Part shown: positions 1-9,466 of the stretch, in pieces
Numbering within the stretch: position 1 is the first letter of the stretch
Layout: every line of letters begins with the position of its first letter
DNA from: Neisseria meningitidis
GTDB lineage: Bacteria > Pseudomonadota > Gammaproteobacteria > Burkholderiales > Neisseriaceae
DNA length: 41,443 nt
Direction of reading: 5' to 3'
Assembly: GCA_923184405.1 (NCBI GenBank)
Contig: OV299793.1
Location: 1,057,797-1,099,239, forward strand
Program-made: the position numbers and the translations under genes
Notes under the pieces: model-generated
Told to the model about the DNA's origin: nothing
Database searches by the model: none
The model's input: only the letters and a program-made list of their open reading frames with translations

Positions 1-28
1 GTTGTGCTTCGTTCAGTTACGTATTGCT
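1..28 (+). other. Oxford Nanopore sequencing adapter (5' end of read)
   Basis: Bases 8-28 read CTTCGTTCAGTTACGTATTG and onward, which is the constant part of the Oxford Nanopore ligation adapter as I remember it. The few bases before it are variable, as is usual at a read start. This is synthetic sequence and not part of the organism. Confidence 0.93.
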
Positions 29-117
29 GACCATCGCCCAAATCAAAAACGGCTAATAGGTTTTGCTTCATCGATCTTCCATAAATTTGAACTGGATTCT
101 TAAACATCGGCAGCAAA

Positions 118-426
118 ATCAATCAAACCAAATTTACCGATGAACTGACAAACCGCGCGGTGAAAAAAGCAATTTGGGCAGATTTGAAGATGGGCGCGAC
201 CTGCCGTAAACTATCTCTTCGACGAAGGCTCACGATTCGGATACAGAACACGAAAATGCTCGCGCAACAAGCAAATTAGAGAGGCGTAACCGTATTCATC
301 AAAATACCAAAAACTAAATAAAATCCCCATTCGTAAAACGTGCAAGCTTACGTATTGCGAAAGATTTCGATTGCACAAATATAGAAAACAGCCGCACAAA
401 GAGACGAAGATACGGATACCGTACAA
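118..426 (+). CDS. possible small DNA-binding protein, fragmentary
   Basis: I do not recognise this gene with certainty. From 118 to 279 the plus strand reads openly, with segments such as ELTNRAVKKAIWADLKMGA followed by CRKLSLRRRLTIRIQN, and ends at a TAG. After a frame shift the text continues with IHQEYQK-like and KTCKLTYCERF-like segments, basic and rich in hydrophobic spacing. This resembles the small helix-turn-helix proteins of Neisseria prophages, but that is only an impression. The base quality is poor, start and end are uncertain, and no neighbour helps to assign it. Confidence 0.25.
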
Positions 427-507
427 TTAAAATCATAAGTCGACGTCGCACACCGCGCAACATTACCCAAAAAACAAAAACGGAAAATCAACATACCCAG
501 CAACCGT

Positions 508-702
508 TTGCTGATAAATCAAAATCCACAGCAAGAAGTAAATGTCGGCGCCGCTGTTCGAGCACGCAGGGAAGGCATGGTATTGATGCGGGCGGGCGAA
601 ATACTGTTGCCCGGCGGAATCACTGCAATACAAACACAAGCTGGAGCATTTAGCAAAACTGCGTTCAGGCAGGCGATTAGTCAGAAAACACCTCTAGACT
701 AA
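508..702 (+). CDS. unidentified short ORF
   Basis: An open frame of 64 codons with a plausible composition in its middle (AAVRARREGMVLMRAGEI, then LLPGGITAIQTQAGAF). I do not recognise it. It may be one end of a longer gene broken by base-calling errors. There is no clear ribosome binding site in front of its first ATG. Confidence 0.2.
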   Translation: MLINQNPQQEVNVGAAVRARREGMVLMRAGEILLPGGITAIQTQAGAFSKTAFRQAISQKTPLD

Positions 703-1811
703 ACAATAACCAAAAACAACGATTCGGCGTGGAGACCTCAGGCTGAACAATACCAGTCAAACAGCACCAAAAACACGCAGACACACCAGCTGAACACGGA
801 GGCGGAGAAATCCACTCAGCGCAGCAACACAAAAACTGCACAGCGGCTGTATGCGCAGCAACGAAACACAACGCATGCATCCGCAGGGATGTAAAAAAAA
901 AAAAAAATGAAAGAAAGAGCTGATTTACAAAGCAATATCTAACGGACCCGCTCAGCAACACAAGTAGCCTCGCAAGAGACCCCAAACCAACAAAAGACAC
1001 GAATATCCGGAAGCAACCACTTTCACCGAAGGTCAGAAAAAGCCTCTATGACAGAAGCACATATTGTAAAACCAACGCAAATTATCAACGAATTAATATC
1101 CATCGAAATAAATTTTGAAATGGAGTCGGCAACATACAAGTGGGGCAAGTCATGGCTTCGATAGTGCAATATGGACAAATCCATGCCGCAAACGCCACAA
1201 AACTACACTATGGGAAAAATCCCAGGAAATCCCCACAATCTCTACTGTCACTGCAGAGAACATGCAGGACACTCAAGTTGCAGACGCCTTGATATAACTC
1301 AACTAAAACAAATCCACTGTTTCATCGATTTCAAAGAGACCAGATCGAATTGATATCAGCGATCAAAACGACTGAAAACGCTACAAAACCCGTTACATCA
1401 GAGACAAAAAATGCCCTCCAACCTTCCCTGATAGTTGAAAGCAACAAATAGGATCACGCCACATAGATCGAGAAAGCAACTGCAAAATACACAAGCAAGT
1501 TTCGATAGTATTCCTACACACCTGGACGAAGATTAGCATCAAAATTATAAAGCGATGCAAAACATAACTTGCGCTAGTAGTACTATACTACTATAAATTC
1601 GAACACACAACCCTAGTGTATTAGTAGATGTAACAGATTAAAGAATAAAACACTTCGCGTTTCGTAGCCAAGTATTTCTATTGGTCAGTGGTTCAACTCA
1701 TCATGAACATGAATATCTTACGATCACTGATGTCTACGGAAATAGGTTAGTTTAGGAAACTATTGCCGAATGAAACCGTAAATCTACTCATCCAGCACTA
1801 TTCTCCCAAGA
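703..1811. other. low-quality stretch with no supported gene
   Basis: About 1.1 kb in which no frame on either strand gives recognisable protein. It is rich in A and C on the plus strand and contains a run of 15 A at 893-907. The short ORFs here (at most about 107 codons) have low-complexity composition. I read this as badly called sequence. What the chromosome really holds here cannot be recovered from the window. Confidence 0.6.
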
Positions 1812-2300
1812 ATGGTAAGGGCGACAAAAATAAGTCTGGCTTTAAATGCTTTGGCTATTTTGGTGTGTTGGTTGAACTCATTTGCCGTTATCCATGGTAA
1901 TGGTGTGCAACCTGTCGATATATGCCTTTAATGCCTAACAGCTGACAGAGCAGTGTCTTCGGCATTGAGGATATCCAATTTGCAGATCATGGCGTACCGG
2001 ATAACGCGTTCAGACTCAAGGTCCATAATGCGCAATTTCTGGCCTTTGCCGACAATGGTGAAGGAGACTCAATCCCCGATACGGCATTGGATCGACAATA
2101 GCGGGTCGGCTTTCTATGCCACACCGTTAGAAACCCTGCCTCTACTACATATCCTGACGCAGCGTTTACGGTAGGGTTTCCTGTTTATTCTGAGACAATG
2201 CCACAAATTGCTGATGTTACTAATGTCTTGGCGAAGCCTAGCGGTAAATGGTGCTGTAATGGAGCCTGAAACAATAGTGATTGAAACATCTAGGCAAATA
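1812..2300 (+). CDS. possible exported protein, broken into several frames
   Basis: An ATG at 1812 opens a reading of about 39 codons. It has a signal-peptide-like start: basic MVRATK, a hydrophobic stretch LALNALAILVCWL, then NSFAVIHGNGVQPVD, ending at a TAA at 1929. In other frames downstream there are protein-like pieces such as IQFADHGVPDNAFRLKVHNA (about 1968-2030) and AFTVGFPVYSETMPQIADV (about 2160-2220). These could be one secreted or phage-surface protein split by indels. I do not recognise the family. Confidence 0.35.
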
Positions 2301-2613
2301 CTTGTTAAATACTAACTTAGTGAATGATAAAACTATAGATGTAATTAAACATTTACGAATCAAGAGAGGAAAGGATAGAAAATAAAGAGGAAAAAAACTC
2401 AAGCTTTACAAATCGTCTTCTTCCACGCTGCATATCTAACCAACAATTCGAATACAACAAATTAAACAGCTAATGGTTCTTTCGTGGCAAACAAAATATT
2501 TACCGAATGGGGTCACCGTCCAATGGCTTGAAAGTTATTTTAAATGGTATCATTCGCTATTCATCAATTACCTGTAGCACATGGCAATCAAAAGTGCTGC
2601 AAAGATCGGATGC

Positions 2614-2913
2614 TCAGTATAATGGGCATTTACCGTTAGCCAAAACTCCATTATCATTTACGAATCCGCAAAGTTCTAATTTGCTTAAGTTTTCACCTTT
2701 TTTCCAACAAGGCACAATATAGTTTTTAACAGTGATTTTTTCATCTTTAAGGGTGATAAGACTATGACCGTCTCTTTGCGGATCAGAAAATAAAGACACC
2801 CATTCCATCTCTTGAATATTAGTATATTCATGGGCTTCCGCCTCAAAACATAATGCCGATTGAATCAACAAAGCAATGGTAGATAAAGCAAATTTTCTAT
2901 TTTAGTCTCCATA
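2614..2913 (-). CDS. small exported protein of unknown function
   Basis: The open frame covers 85 codons from 2871 to 2614. Reading back through one indel to an ATG at 2911-2913 adds a basic start and completes a signal peptide (FALSTIALLIQSALC-like). The mature part is about 80 residues, begins near EAEAHEYTNIQEMEW, has two cysteines (in VPCWKKG and LCGFVND) and ends NGKCPLY. I do not know the family. Its base composition is more AT-rich than the housekeeping genes to its right, which would fit accessory or prophage-derived DNA. Confidence 0.5.
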
Positions 2914-3079
2914 ATGTTTAATTGAAACGCTGATTTCAGTATTGTCATGCCGATGCGGAATCGGTCTCAGTGCCGGATATATTGTGTGAAGTCTCTCGTC
3001 TTTTCCAGTATGCGCCTAATATCGGCTTAAGGCAAACGGAGGGCGGAATCCGTATGCGGCACGCCGCCGTTCCCTGCCG

Positions 3080-3112
3080 TATAATCATATTGTTTGAAAA
3101 CCTGTTGACGGA
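3080..3112 (+). promoter_or_regulatory. likely promoter -10 and ribosome binding site of rarA
   Basis: A perfect TATAAT lies at 3080-3085. A GACGGAG ribosome binding site lies at 3107-3113, a few bases before the ATG at 3119. No good -35 is visible at the right spacing, but the bases upstream may be miscalled. Confidence 0.45.
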
Positions 3113-3118
3113 GCCGTT

Positions 3119-4581
3119 ATGACCGATTTGTTTGCCCGAGAACCCGACGCGCCGCTTGCCGAACGATTGCGTCCGCATACGCTTGACGACGTGGTGGGGC
3201 AGGAACACCTCATCGGCGAAGGTAAACCTTTGCGCGTGGCGGTAAAGGCGGCAAGCCGCATTCTATGTTGCTGTGGGGGCCGCCGGGCGTGGGCAAGACG
3301 ACGTTGGCGCGGATTTTGGCGCAGAGTTTCAACGCCCAGTTTTTGCCTGTTTCCGCCGTATTTTCCGGCGTGAAGGACATCCGCGAGGCAATCGATAAAG
3401 CCGAAATCGCTTTGCAGCAGGGACGCGCGACGATTTTGTTTGTCGATGAAGTCCACCGCTTCAACAAGGCGCAGCAGGACGCGTTTTGCCGCATGTCGAA
3501 AGCGGTTTGCTAACCTTTATTGGTGCGACGACGGAAAATCCGTCGTTTGAAGTCAATCCCGCGCTGTTGAGCCGCGCTCAGGTGTATGTTTTGCAACCCT
3601 TGTCTTCAGACGACCTGAAAAAGCTGATTGCCAAGGTATTGGCTTGGCCTGAATACCAAGAGTTTACGATTGAAACGGATGCGCAAAAATTACTCGTGAA
3701 TACCGCCGACGGTGATGCGCGCAGATTGTTGAATTTGTTGGAACAACTTTTACGCGCCGCCGATACACGTCGTCTGAAAAAACTAACTGCCGAATTTTCG
3801 CCGACAGTCTCGGGGCGCAAATCCGCCGTTTCGACAAAGGCGGCGAGTTTCTACAACCAAATCTCCGCCCTGCACAAATCCGTGCGCGGTTCGCATCCGA
3901 ACGCCGCGCTGTATTGGTTCTGCCGTATGCTCGACGGCGGCACTGACCCGCGCTACATCGCCCGCCGCATCGTGCGTATCGCTTGGGAAGACATCGGGCT
4001 TGCCGACCCGCGCGCCTTCCAAATCGCCAACGATGCCGCCGCCACCTTCGAACGCTTAGGCTCGCCCGAAGGCGAACTGGCTTTGGCGCAAGCGGTATTG
4101 TAGCCTGCCGCCGCCGCGAAATCCAACGCGGGCTACAAAGCGTATAAACAAATGCGCCGATTTGTTGCAGAAAACAGCAGCGACGAAGTACCCGTCCATC
4201 TTCGCAACGCCCCGACCAAGCTAATGAAGCGAATTGGGCTACGGACGCGAATACCGCTACGCCCACGACGAACCGAACGCCCACGCCGCCTACGAAAGCC
4301 ATATGCCCGACGGCTTGGACGAACCGGACTTCTACCAACCCGTCCCGCGCGGGTTGGAAATCAAAATCGGCGAAAAGCTGGAATGGCTGAAATCGCTGGA
4401 CGAAGAAGTATTAAAGGCAAATGAAGCAATGCTGTCTGAAGCAGAACAGTATGGCAAAGCCAATACACCAAAAGGCGTATCGGCTTTTTTTCAGGTCTTA
4501 TCCTGTTTATTGATAAAGCCAATAAAGACAACGTGGTATAGTGGATTAAGCTTAAACCAGTACGGCGTTGCCTCGCCTTAG
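3119..4581 (+). CDS. rarA: replication-associated recombination protein A (AAA+ ATPase RarA/MgsA)
   Basis: RarA is a clamp-loader-like AAA+ ATPase that acts at stalled replication forks. The reading starts [19 protein letters not shown] at 3119 and includes the Walker A motif GPPGVGKTT near 3275. Walker [11 protein letters not shown] follows near 3437, and the sensor segment [12 protein letters not shown] near 3511. The C-terminal part [20 protein letters not shown] near 3900 is typical of this family and not of RuvB. The frame breaks near 3250, 3490, 4100 and 4230 look like single-base read errors. The family length of about 436 residues predicts an end near 4430. The last open frame runs on to a stop at 4581, inside the Correia element, so the true stop is uncertain. 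Confidence 0.9.
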
Positions 4582-4692
4582 CTCAAAGAGAACGATTCTC
4601 TAAGGTGCTGAAGCACTAAGTGAATCGGTTCCGTACTATTTGTACTGTCTGCGGCTTCGTCGCCTTGTCCTGAATTTTGTTAATCCACTATA
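4537..4692. repeat. Correia element (CREE), full-length type
   Basis: A 156-base element bounded by inverted ends TATAGTGGATTAA and TTAATCCACTATA. It contains the GTACGGCGTTGCC and TCTGCGGCTTCGTCGCC blocks. The internal stretch with GAACGATTCTC and GTGAATCGGTTCC marks the long form carrying the IHF-binding region. Such elements are miniature mobile sequences in Neisseria and can carry promoters reading outward. This one sits at the 3' end of rarA and directly before a methylase remnant. Confidence 0.95.
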
Positions 4693-5026
4693 TTAACCGA
4701 CGCATCGGGCTTCGGCGAAAAAATCAAAGACGGAAAAAAAACCGTACTTTCCGCGAAGAAGAACAAAAATCTGCAATACTTTCACGCACAAACAAGCAGT
4801 GGAAGATTTCAAGCGGTGATTCACCACGATGAAATCAAAGCGAAGAATCACAGCTTGTCGGCGGGGCAGTATTTCGAGGTAAAGATTGATTATGTGGATA
4901 TTTCTGATGACGAATTTGCGCCAAAAATGCGGGATTTTCAGCAGATTTGATAAACTTTACGCCGAATCTGCCGAATTAGAAAAAGAGATTAAGGATAGAT
5001 TGGCGATGTTGAAATTCAATTCATAA
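4693..5026 (+). pseudogene. 3' remnant of a type I restriction-modification methylase gene (HsdM C-terminus)
   Basis: Immediately after the Correia element, the plus strand encodes about 110 residues resembling the C-terminal end of type I N6-adenine methylases. Recognisable pieces are FGEKIKDGKKTVLSAKKNK, HHDEIKAKNHSLSAGQYF, EVKIDYVDISDDEFAPKM and a terminal helix LEKEIKDRLAMLKFNS ending at TAA 5024-5026. At least one frame shift lies near 4945. The catalytic domain (NPPY motif) is absent from the window, so this is a truncated remnant, apparently cut by the Correia insertion or an associated rearrangement. It cannot act as a methylase on its own. Confidence 0.65.
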
Positions 5027-5055
5027 ATACCGATGAATGAAACCGATTAAACTTA

Positions 5056-5090
5056 AAATGCCGTCTGAAAGCACAGACGGCATTTTGTTT
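5056..5090. terminator. DNA uptake sequence pair forming a hairpin terminator
   Basis: ATGCCGTCTGAA at 5059-5070 is followed by an inverted partial copy (AGACGGCAT), then TTTTG. In Neisseria such inverted uptake sequences commonly serve as Rho-independent terminators. It closes the hsdM remnant. Confidence 0.85.
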
Positions 5091-5188
5091 GGTTTGAAAA
5101 TACTTATGCCGTTCTTCCCCTGAAAGAGAGAATCCAAAAACCAAAGCCACAGGAATTTATCCGAAATGACAAAAACCCGACGAACCGG

Positions 5189-5208
5189 ATTCCCGCCTGC
5201 GCGGGAAT
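5189..5208. repeat. dRS3 repeat
   Basis: A 20-base palindromic unit ATTCCC-N8-GGGAAT (ATTCCCGCCTGCGCGGGAAT) in the gap between hsdM and ribBA. dRS3 units mark the repeat arrays of meningococcal intergenic regions. The flanks at 5100-5320 look like associated repeat sequence and hold no gene. Confidence 0.85.
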
Positions 5209-5324
5209 GACGAATTTGAAGTTACCCGAAATTTGCAAAACAAAATCCAACCCAACAGACCGGGTTTTCGTTTGCACGGAAATAATGCAATAAATAAAGC
5301 AAATATAAAGCATTTGAATTTACT

Positions 5325-6420
5325 ATATAATTTTTCCGCTTCTTCAAAGCCGACGACTTCCAAACCGAAGCCGGTAAGACTGGTGAAAGATGAGGGCTGC
5401 CCGAGGACGCGCAGTTTTTTGACGTTGAGGCCGACGAGGATTGGTGCGCCGATGCCGTAGCTTTTGCTGTCCCATTTGTAGGCTTGGTTTGCGCCCTTTG
5501 GGTAGGGTGCGGTCGAGCAGGGATGCGCCGTCTTCGGAGCGGTGCAGAAGCGATGACGACGCCGCTTTCTGCCTGTTGGACGCGCTCGAGTGCCTTCGGC
5601 AATGACCACGAATGGCGCGGGTTGGCTGAATGAAGTCCATCACACTGAAGGGTTCGTGGACGCGGACGAGGGTTTCGGTGTCGGCGGCGGGCGTGCCTTT
5701 GACGAGGGCGAGGTGGGTTTCGCCGGAGAGTTTGTCGACGTAAACGTGTTGTTGGAACTCGCCCCACGGGGTTTGTACAGGCGCATTGCCCATGTCTTCG
5801 AGCAGGCTTTCGGTACGGCTGCGGTATTCGATGAGGTCGGCAATGGTGCCGATTTTGAGCTTGTGTTCTTCGGCAAACTTCATCAGCTCAGGCGATACGC
5901 GACATGGTGACCGTCGTCGTTGATGATTTCACAGATGACGGCGGCAGGAATCAGCCCGTTCATTTGCGCCAAGTCGACGTCGGCACCGGAGTGTCCGGCA
6001 AGGACGAGTACGCCGCCTTTGGGCGCGAAGCGGGAAGAGATGACCGGGTTGGACGATGTCTGTGGGTTTGGCGGTCGGGAAACGGCGGTTTGAATAGTCA
6101 GGCGCGGTCGGCGGCGGAAATGCAGGTGAGTAATGCCGTGTGCGGCTTCGATGGAGACAGTAAAGTTGGTGCCGTATTGCGCGCCGATTTTTTGGGTCAT
6201 CATCGGCAGCCCAAGGTTTTCGACCATTTCGCAGTACATCGGCAGGCAGACCAAGCCACGCGCGTGTTTCATCCTGAAGTTGATGGCTTCGAGCGTGAAA
6301 CGAATTGCGCCGCCATCAGCAGGTCGCCTTCGTTTTCTCGGTCTTCGGCATCGGTGATGATGACCATTTTGCATACTTTGATGTCGGCAAGGATTTCGGG
6401 GATGGGGAAATATGGGACAT
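5325..6420 (-). CDS. ribB: 3,4-dihydroxy-2-butanone-4-phosphate synthase, RibBA-type with a degenerate second half
   Basis: The enzyme makes the four-carbon unit of riboflavin from ribulose 5-phosphate. Starting at ATG 6420 (MSHISP), pieces of the RibB domain are visible: AINFRMKHARGLVCLP, LGLPMMTQKIGAQYGTNFT, SIEAAHGIT and MNGLIPAAVICEIINDDG. The C-terminal half (MKFAEEHKLKIGTIADLIEY, then HVYVDKLSGETHLALVKG) resembles GTP cyclohydrolase II. At the zinc site, however, it reads RVHEPFSVMDF in place of the cysteine-containing motif, so it is probably not a cyclohydrolase. A separate complete ribA lies upstream. Frame breaks occur near 5880, 5600 and 6200-6350. The end is uncertain because the last frame runs on past GFEEAEK. 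Confidence 0.88.
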
Positions 6421-6514
6421 GGTGTGTTTTCCCGAGTGTTCGGGCGGGCGGGCGGTGTGTTCGGTATCGAGCCGTAGGCGGGCATTTTTGCCGCCTGTTC
6501 GATTTACAGGCATT

Positions 6515-6664
6515 TTACACGCCGAAGGATTTGTTTTTAAAAAGGGCGGAGAGTTCGCCTGTGTTGAGGGCAACGGCTTCGGCAAAACGGGTTTGCAATC
6601 CGCCGTAGTGTTCTGCTATCCATTGCCGCAGGTTGCGGCGGCGCAGTCAAACTGTGTCGATCAT
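6515..6664 (-). CDS. short regulator-like protein, probably truncated by read error
   Basis: From ATG 6664 the frame reads MIDTV, a TGA, then LRRRNLRQWIAEHYGGLQTR, FAEAVALNTGELSALFKNK and SFGV, stopping at 6515. The pattern (arginine-rich start, FAEAV, TGELSALFKNKSFG) is that of short Cro/C1-like helix-turn-helix proteins of betaproteobacteria, which usually continue for another 15-20 residues. The in-frame TGA after five codons and the early stop are likely miscalls. It is divergent from nothing and sits just upstream of ribB on the same strand, so it may be co-transcribed with it. Confidence 0.5.
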
Positions 6665-6771
6665 CGTTTCATCCTTTGTAGAAATCGGATGTAGCGGATT
6701 GTAATCGCGTATTTACCAAAAAGCAAATCTGTTTTTTTCGCCAAGCCGAATTATTTGCTTTTGGTAAACAA

Positions 6772-6809
6772 ATGCCGTCTGAAGCCGGATTCGTGGCTTC
6801 AGACGGCAT
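6772..6809. terminator. inverted DNA uptake sequence pair (terminator)
   Basis: ATGCCGTCTGAA at 6772-6783 and its complement TTCAGACGGCAT at 6798-6809 form a 12-bp stem with a loop of about 14 bases. The pair lies downstream of the glycosyltransferase gene on the minus strand. Confidence 0.85.
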
Positions 6810-6877
6810 TGCCGCAACCTAGCCGGCGAGGCGGATGTTTCTTCCCGCGCACTTCTGATTCGGGGTTTGCCGGAAGC

Positions 6878-7882
6878 TTATTCCGAAAAAAATTTCTGAT
6901 AAACGGCCTTGATTGACGGGTACAGCATAGGCGGTACGAGCAGGCGCAATATCGGCAATCCTATGATGAATGCGGTCTTCCTGATAAAAACCGGACGGAT
7001 TGCCTTCGCGCCGAATATCTTTCTGCAATTTTCTTTAAATGAAAAATATTTCCGGTAGATGAGGATAATGTTTTCGGAAAAATAAAGCCTTACCAATATA
7101 GACCTCAGATAGCCGATATTGTCGAAGACAAATTTTTGCAAACCGCCGTAGATGGGGGAAATTTTGTTTTCGACTAAAAATCCACACCCGGTCGAGATGC
7201 GTCAGCACATCGCTGAAAATTTTGTATTTGATGTTGTGGCTGATAGAGCCGCCTGGAACGCAGTACTGGTAAAAAGGGTTATCGTAAAAGGCAAAAGTCT
7301 TGATAAAACGCGATAATTGCAAAATGTACGGGAAATCTTCGTGAATGTATCCTTTAGGGAAAAACAGATAATTTTTGATGATTATTAACCGCCAGACAAT
7401 TTTTGTCCACACGTTGGAGATATAGTACAGCCCCTCCACCAGCGTTTCAAAATGGCGGACAAAATCATTATCCGAAAGTCCGCCCCTTTGGGGATGTCGC
7501 CGTAATTGAAGGACGAGGATGCAGGATCAAATCAACCTTTTTGTCTGCAAGTTGTTGTAAATCAAGAGAATCCCCCCGCGCGTTTTTGAACGATTGGTGT
7601 CGGCCCAATAGTCGTCGCTGTCCAAAAAGATTAGGTAATCGCCTTTTGCCGCCCGGATACCGGCGTTGCGGGCATCCGACAGCCCGCCGTTTTCTTGATG
7701 AATCACTTTTATATGCGGATATTTGCCTGCATATTCGTCGCAAATCTTCCCGCAGCCGTCCGGCGAACCGTCATCGACCAAAATCATTTCATAATCGGCA
7801 AAATTTTCGGCAAGCACGGAATCCACGCAGCAGCGGAGGTATTTTCCACATTGTAAATAGGGACGATGATGGAGAAAATCAT
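6878..7882 (-). CDS. family 2 glycosyltransferase
   Basis: A GT-A fold glycosyltransferase that probably adds a sugar to a cell-surface glycan such as lipooligosaccharide; donor and acceptor cannot be told from the sequence. The start at 7882 reads MIFSIIVPIYNVE, the classic beginning of the family. It is followed by EMILVDDGSPDGCGKICDEY, then IKVIHQENGGLSDARNAGIR and the metal-binding DSDD motif near 7620. The C-terminal third is less conserved and basic or hydrophobic, ending YPSIKAVYQKFFSE at 6878. Frame breaks near 7850, 7600, 7440 and 7130 split it. The length of about 335 residues is normal for a single-domain GT2 enzyme. Confidence 0.85.
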
Positions 7883-8047
7883 AAATATCAATCCATTATA
7901 TTAAGATGTTTGCGCGTATGCCTCAAACCCGCACCCGCAATGCGTTTGCATCCGCACCCTGTAACTTTATAAAACTTATTGCTTTATCAAGGTATGGAAA
8001 CCTGTTTCCCGAAGGCGGCGCAGGATGCCCGTTCCTGCATCTTTGCC

Positions 8048-8640
8048 TTATTCCGACATCAGATGCCCTAGCTTGTCTGCTTTGGTTTGGAGGTAGCGTT
8101 TGTTTTCAAGGTTTTCCCCGACGTGCAGGGGATGCGTTCGACCACGTTAATCCCCGCATCTTTCAGGGTTTAGATTTTTTCAGGGTTGTTGGTCAGCAGT
8201 TTGACCGAGCGGATGCCCAGATGTTCGTAGATAGATTGCGCCAAACGGAAATCGCGGGCATCGACGGGCAGCCCGAGTGCCAAATTAGCTTCAACCGTAT
8301 CCATACCTTGGTCTTGCAGATGATAGGCGCGGATTTTGTTAATCAGCCCGATGCCGCGTCCTTCCTGACGCAGATAGACGATGATGCCGCGCCCCTCTGT
8401 CTGTACCGCCCTCATGGCCGCTTCAAGTTGAGGTCCGCAGTCGCATTTTCTCGAGAACAGCGCATCGCCCGTCAGGCATTCGGAGTGGATGCGCGTCAGA
8501 ACCGGATTGCCGTCTGAAAAATTACCGACGGTCAGCGCGACGTGTACCTGCCCGTTTGCCTCTTCAAAGCCGTGCATCGTAAATACGCCCCATTCGGTCG
8601 GCAGGCGGCAGGATGCCACATGGTTCAACATTTCAGACAT
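8048..8640 (-). CDS. ribA: GTP cyclohydrolase II
   Basis: First committed enzyme of riboflavin synthesis: it opens GTP to the diaminopyrimidine intermediate. The start at 8640 reads [18 protein letters not shown]. The zinc site [16 protein letters not shown] with three cysteines is intact near 8480-8430, followed by [18 protein letters not shown] and [13 protein letters not shown] then appears at GTTTAGATT (8168-8173), where a single missing base changes the frame. Past it, [14 protein letters not shown] continues, and the gene ends with a TAA at 8048. The span of 593 bases is one short of the 594 expected for 197 codons plus stop, which fits a single deletion. An uptake-sequence core GCCGTCTGAA lies inside the gene near 8510. 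Confidence 0.95.
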
Positions 8641-9313
8641 CTTCACTCCCATCTTTTCCGGCAGACATACCCAACAGCAGTTTCAAAGGTTCGGACAAAG
8701 CCAAAGCAAGAGCCACCCATTCCGCCTGCGCTGCCTCATCCGCACACTCTGCGCATTCAAATTCCACATGAACCACGCCCAACACACCGCCACTTTCCGT
8801 GCAGACCGGAATGGAAATTTGCGCCGCCGAAGCATGATTGCGTTCTCCCGAAAGCTCCCCCAAATCCAACCAACGGCGTACATCCGAGGCAACATTCACC
8901 CAACCGCATTCCGCCGAACGGCAAGCCAGCGAAACCTTGCCTGCCGCTTCATCCAAATCCCACAGGTTTTCCAAAACCTCGCCCTGTCGGGACAGGCATA
9001 TCAGATGGAAAGCCTGGTTTTCAGATCGCAGCGACGCATGACCGCCGCACTCTGAACGCCTGTCGAGCGCGAAAACACCGATCCAAAGCCATGAAAAAGC
9101 CGTTTCAATGCATCTTCGCGGACACTGTCGCACGTCTGGTCACCTGCAAGTTTCCAACCGTCATCACTGCGCCACAAAACCGAACGGTCTATCAGAACGC
9201 CGTCCCCATATCTCATTACCGTCTGCGCCGATCAGATACACAACCCGAACCTCGTCAAGCGGCAGCTTCAAACCCTGAGTCAGCAGAAAATCCTTAATCA
9301 AAGCAGCAGGCAT
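8633..9313 (-). CDS. conserved protein of unknown function, possibly GAF-like
   Basis: A protein of about 226 residues from ATG 9313 ([20 protein letters not shown]), ending [10 protein letters not shown] at 8633. It overlaps the ribA start by 8 bases, so the two are probably translated together. Its C-terminal 120 residues alternate hydrophobic strands with [20 protein letters not shown]. That pattern of a small-molecule-binding GAF-like domain includes a CAECADEA segment. The first third is split by frame shifts near 9190 and 9130. I do not recognise the family by name. The overlap suggests a link with riboflavin or nucleotide metabolism, but that is inference. Confidence 0.65.
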
Positions 9314-9466
9314 ACCCAAATTCCGGCAATAAAAACAAAAAACCGCCCGATTCCGATGTCAGGCGGACGAAAAACAGATTTTACCGCCCCAAACCCCAAG
9401 CCATCAACAGTCCCGCCGAAAACCTTGCACAAAAAAACAAAATCTGTATAATCGTCCAATTCCCAT

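Noticed and set aside
893..907. Phase-variable poly-A tract
   Set aside because: It lies in a badly called stretch with no gene; homopolymer lengths in such a read are not reliable.
3664..4338. 224-codon open frame on the minus strand
   Set aside because: It is antisense to rarA and rich in Arg/Val/Cys with no motif. The opposite strand carries clear AAA+ motifs.
5904..6608. 234-codon open frame on the plus strand
   Set aside because: Antisense to ribB and the small regulator; its text has no recognisable family, and GC-rich genes often leave open antisense frames.
8168..8173. In-frame stop splitting ribA into two genes
   Set aside because: The text on both sides continues the same conserved protein, and the total length is one base short, so a single deletion accounts for it.
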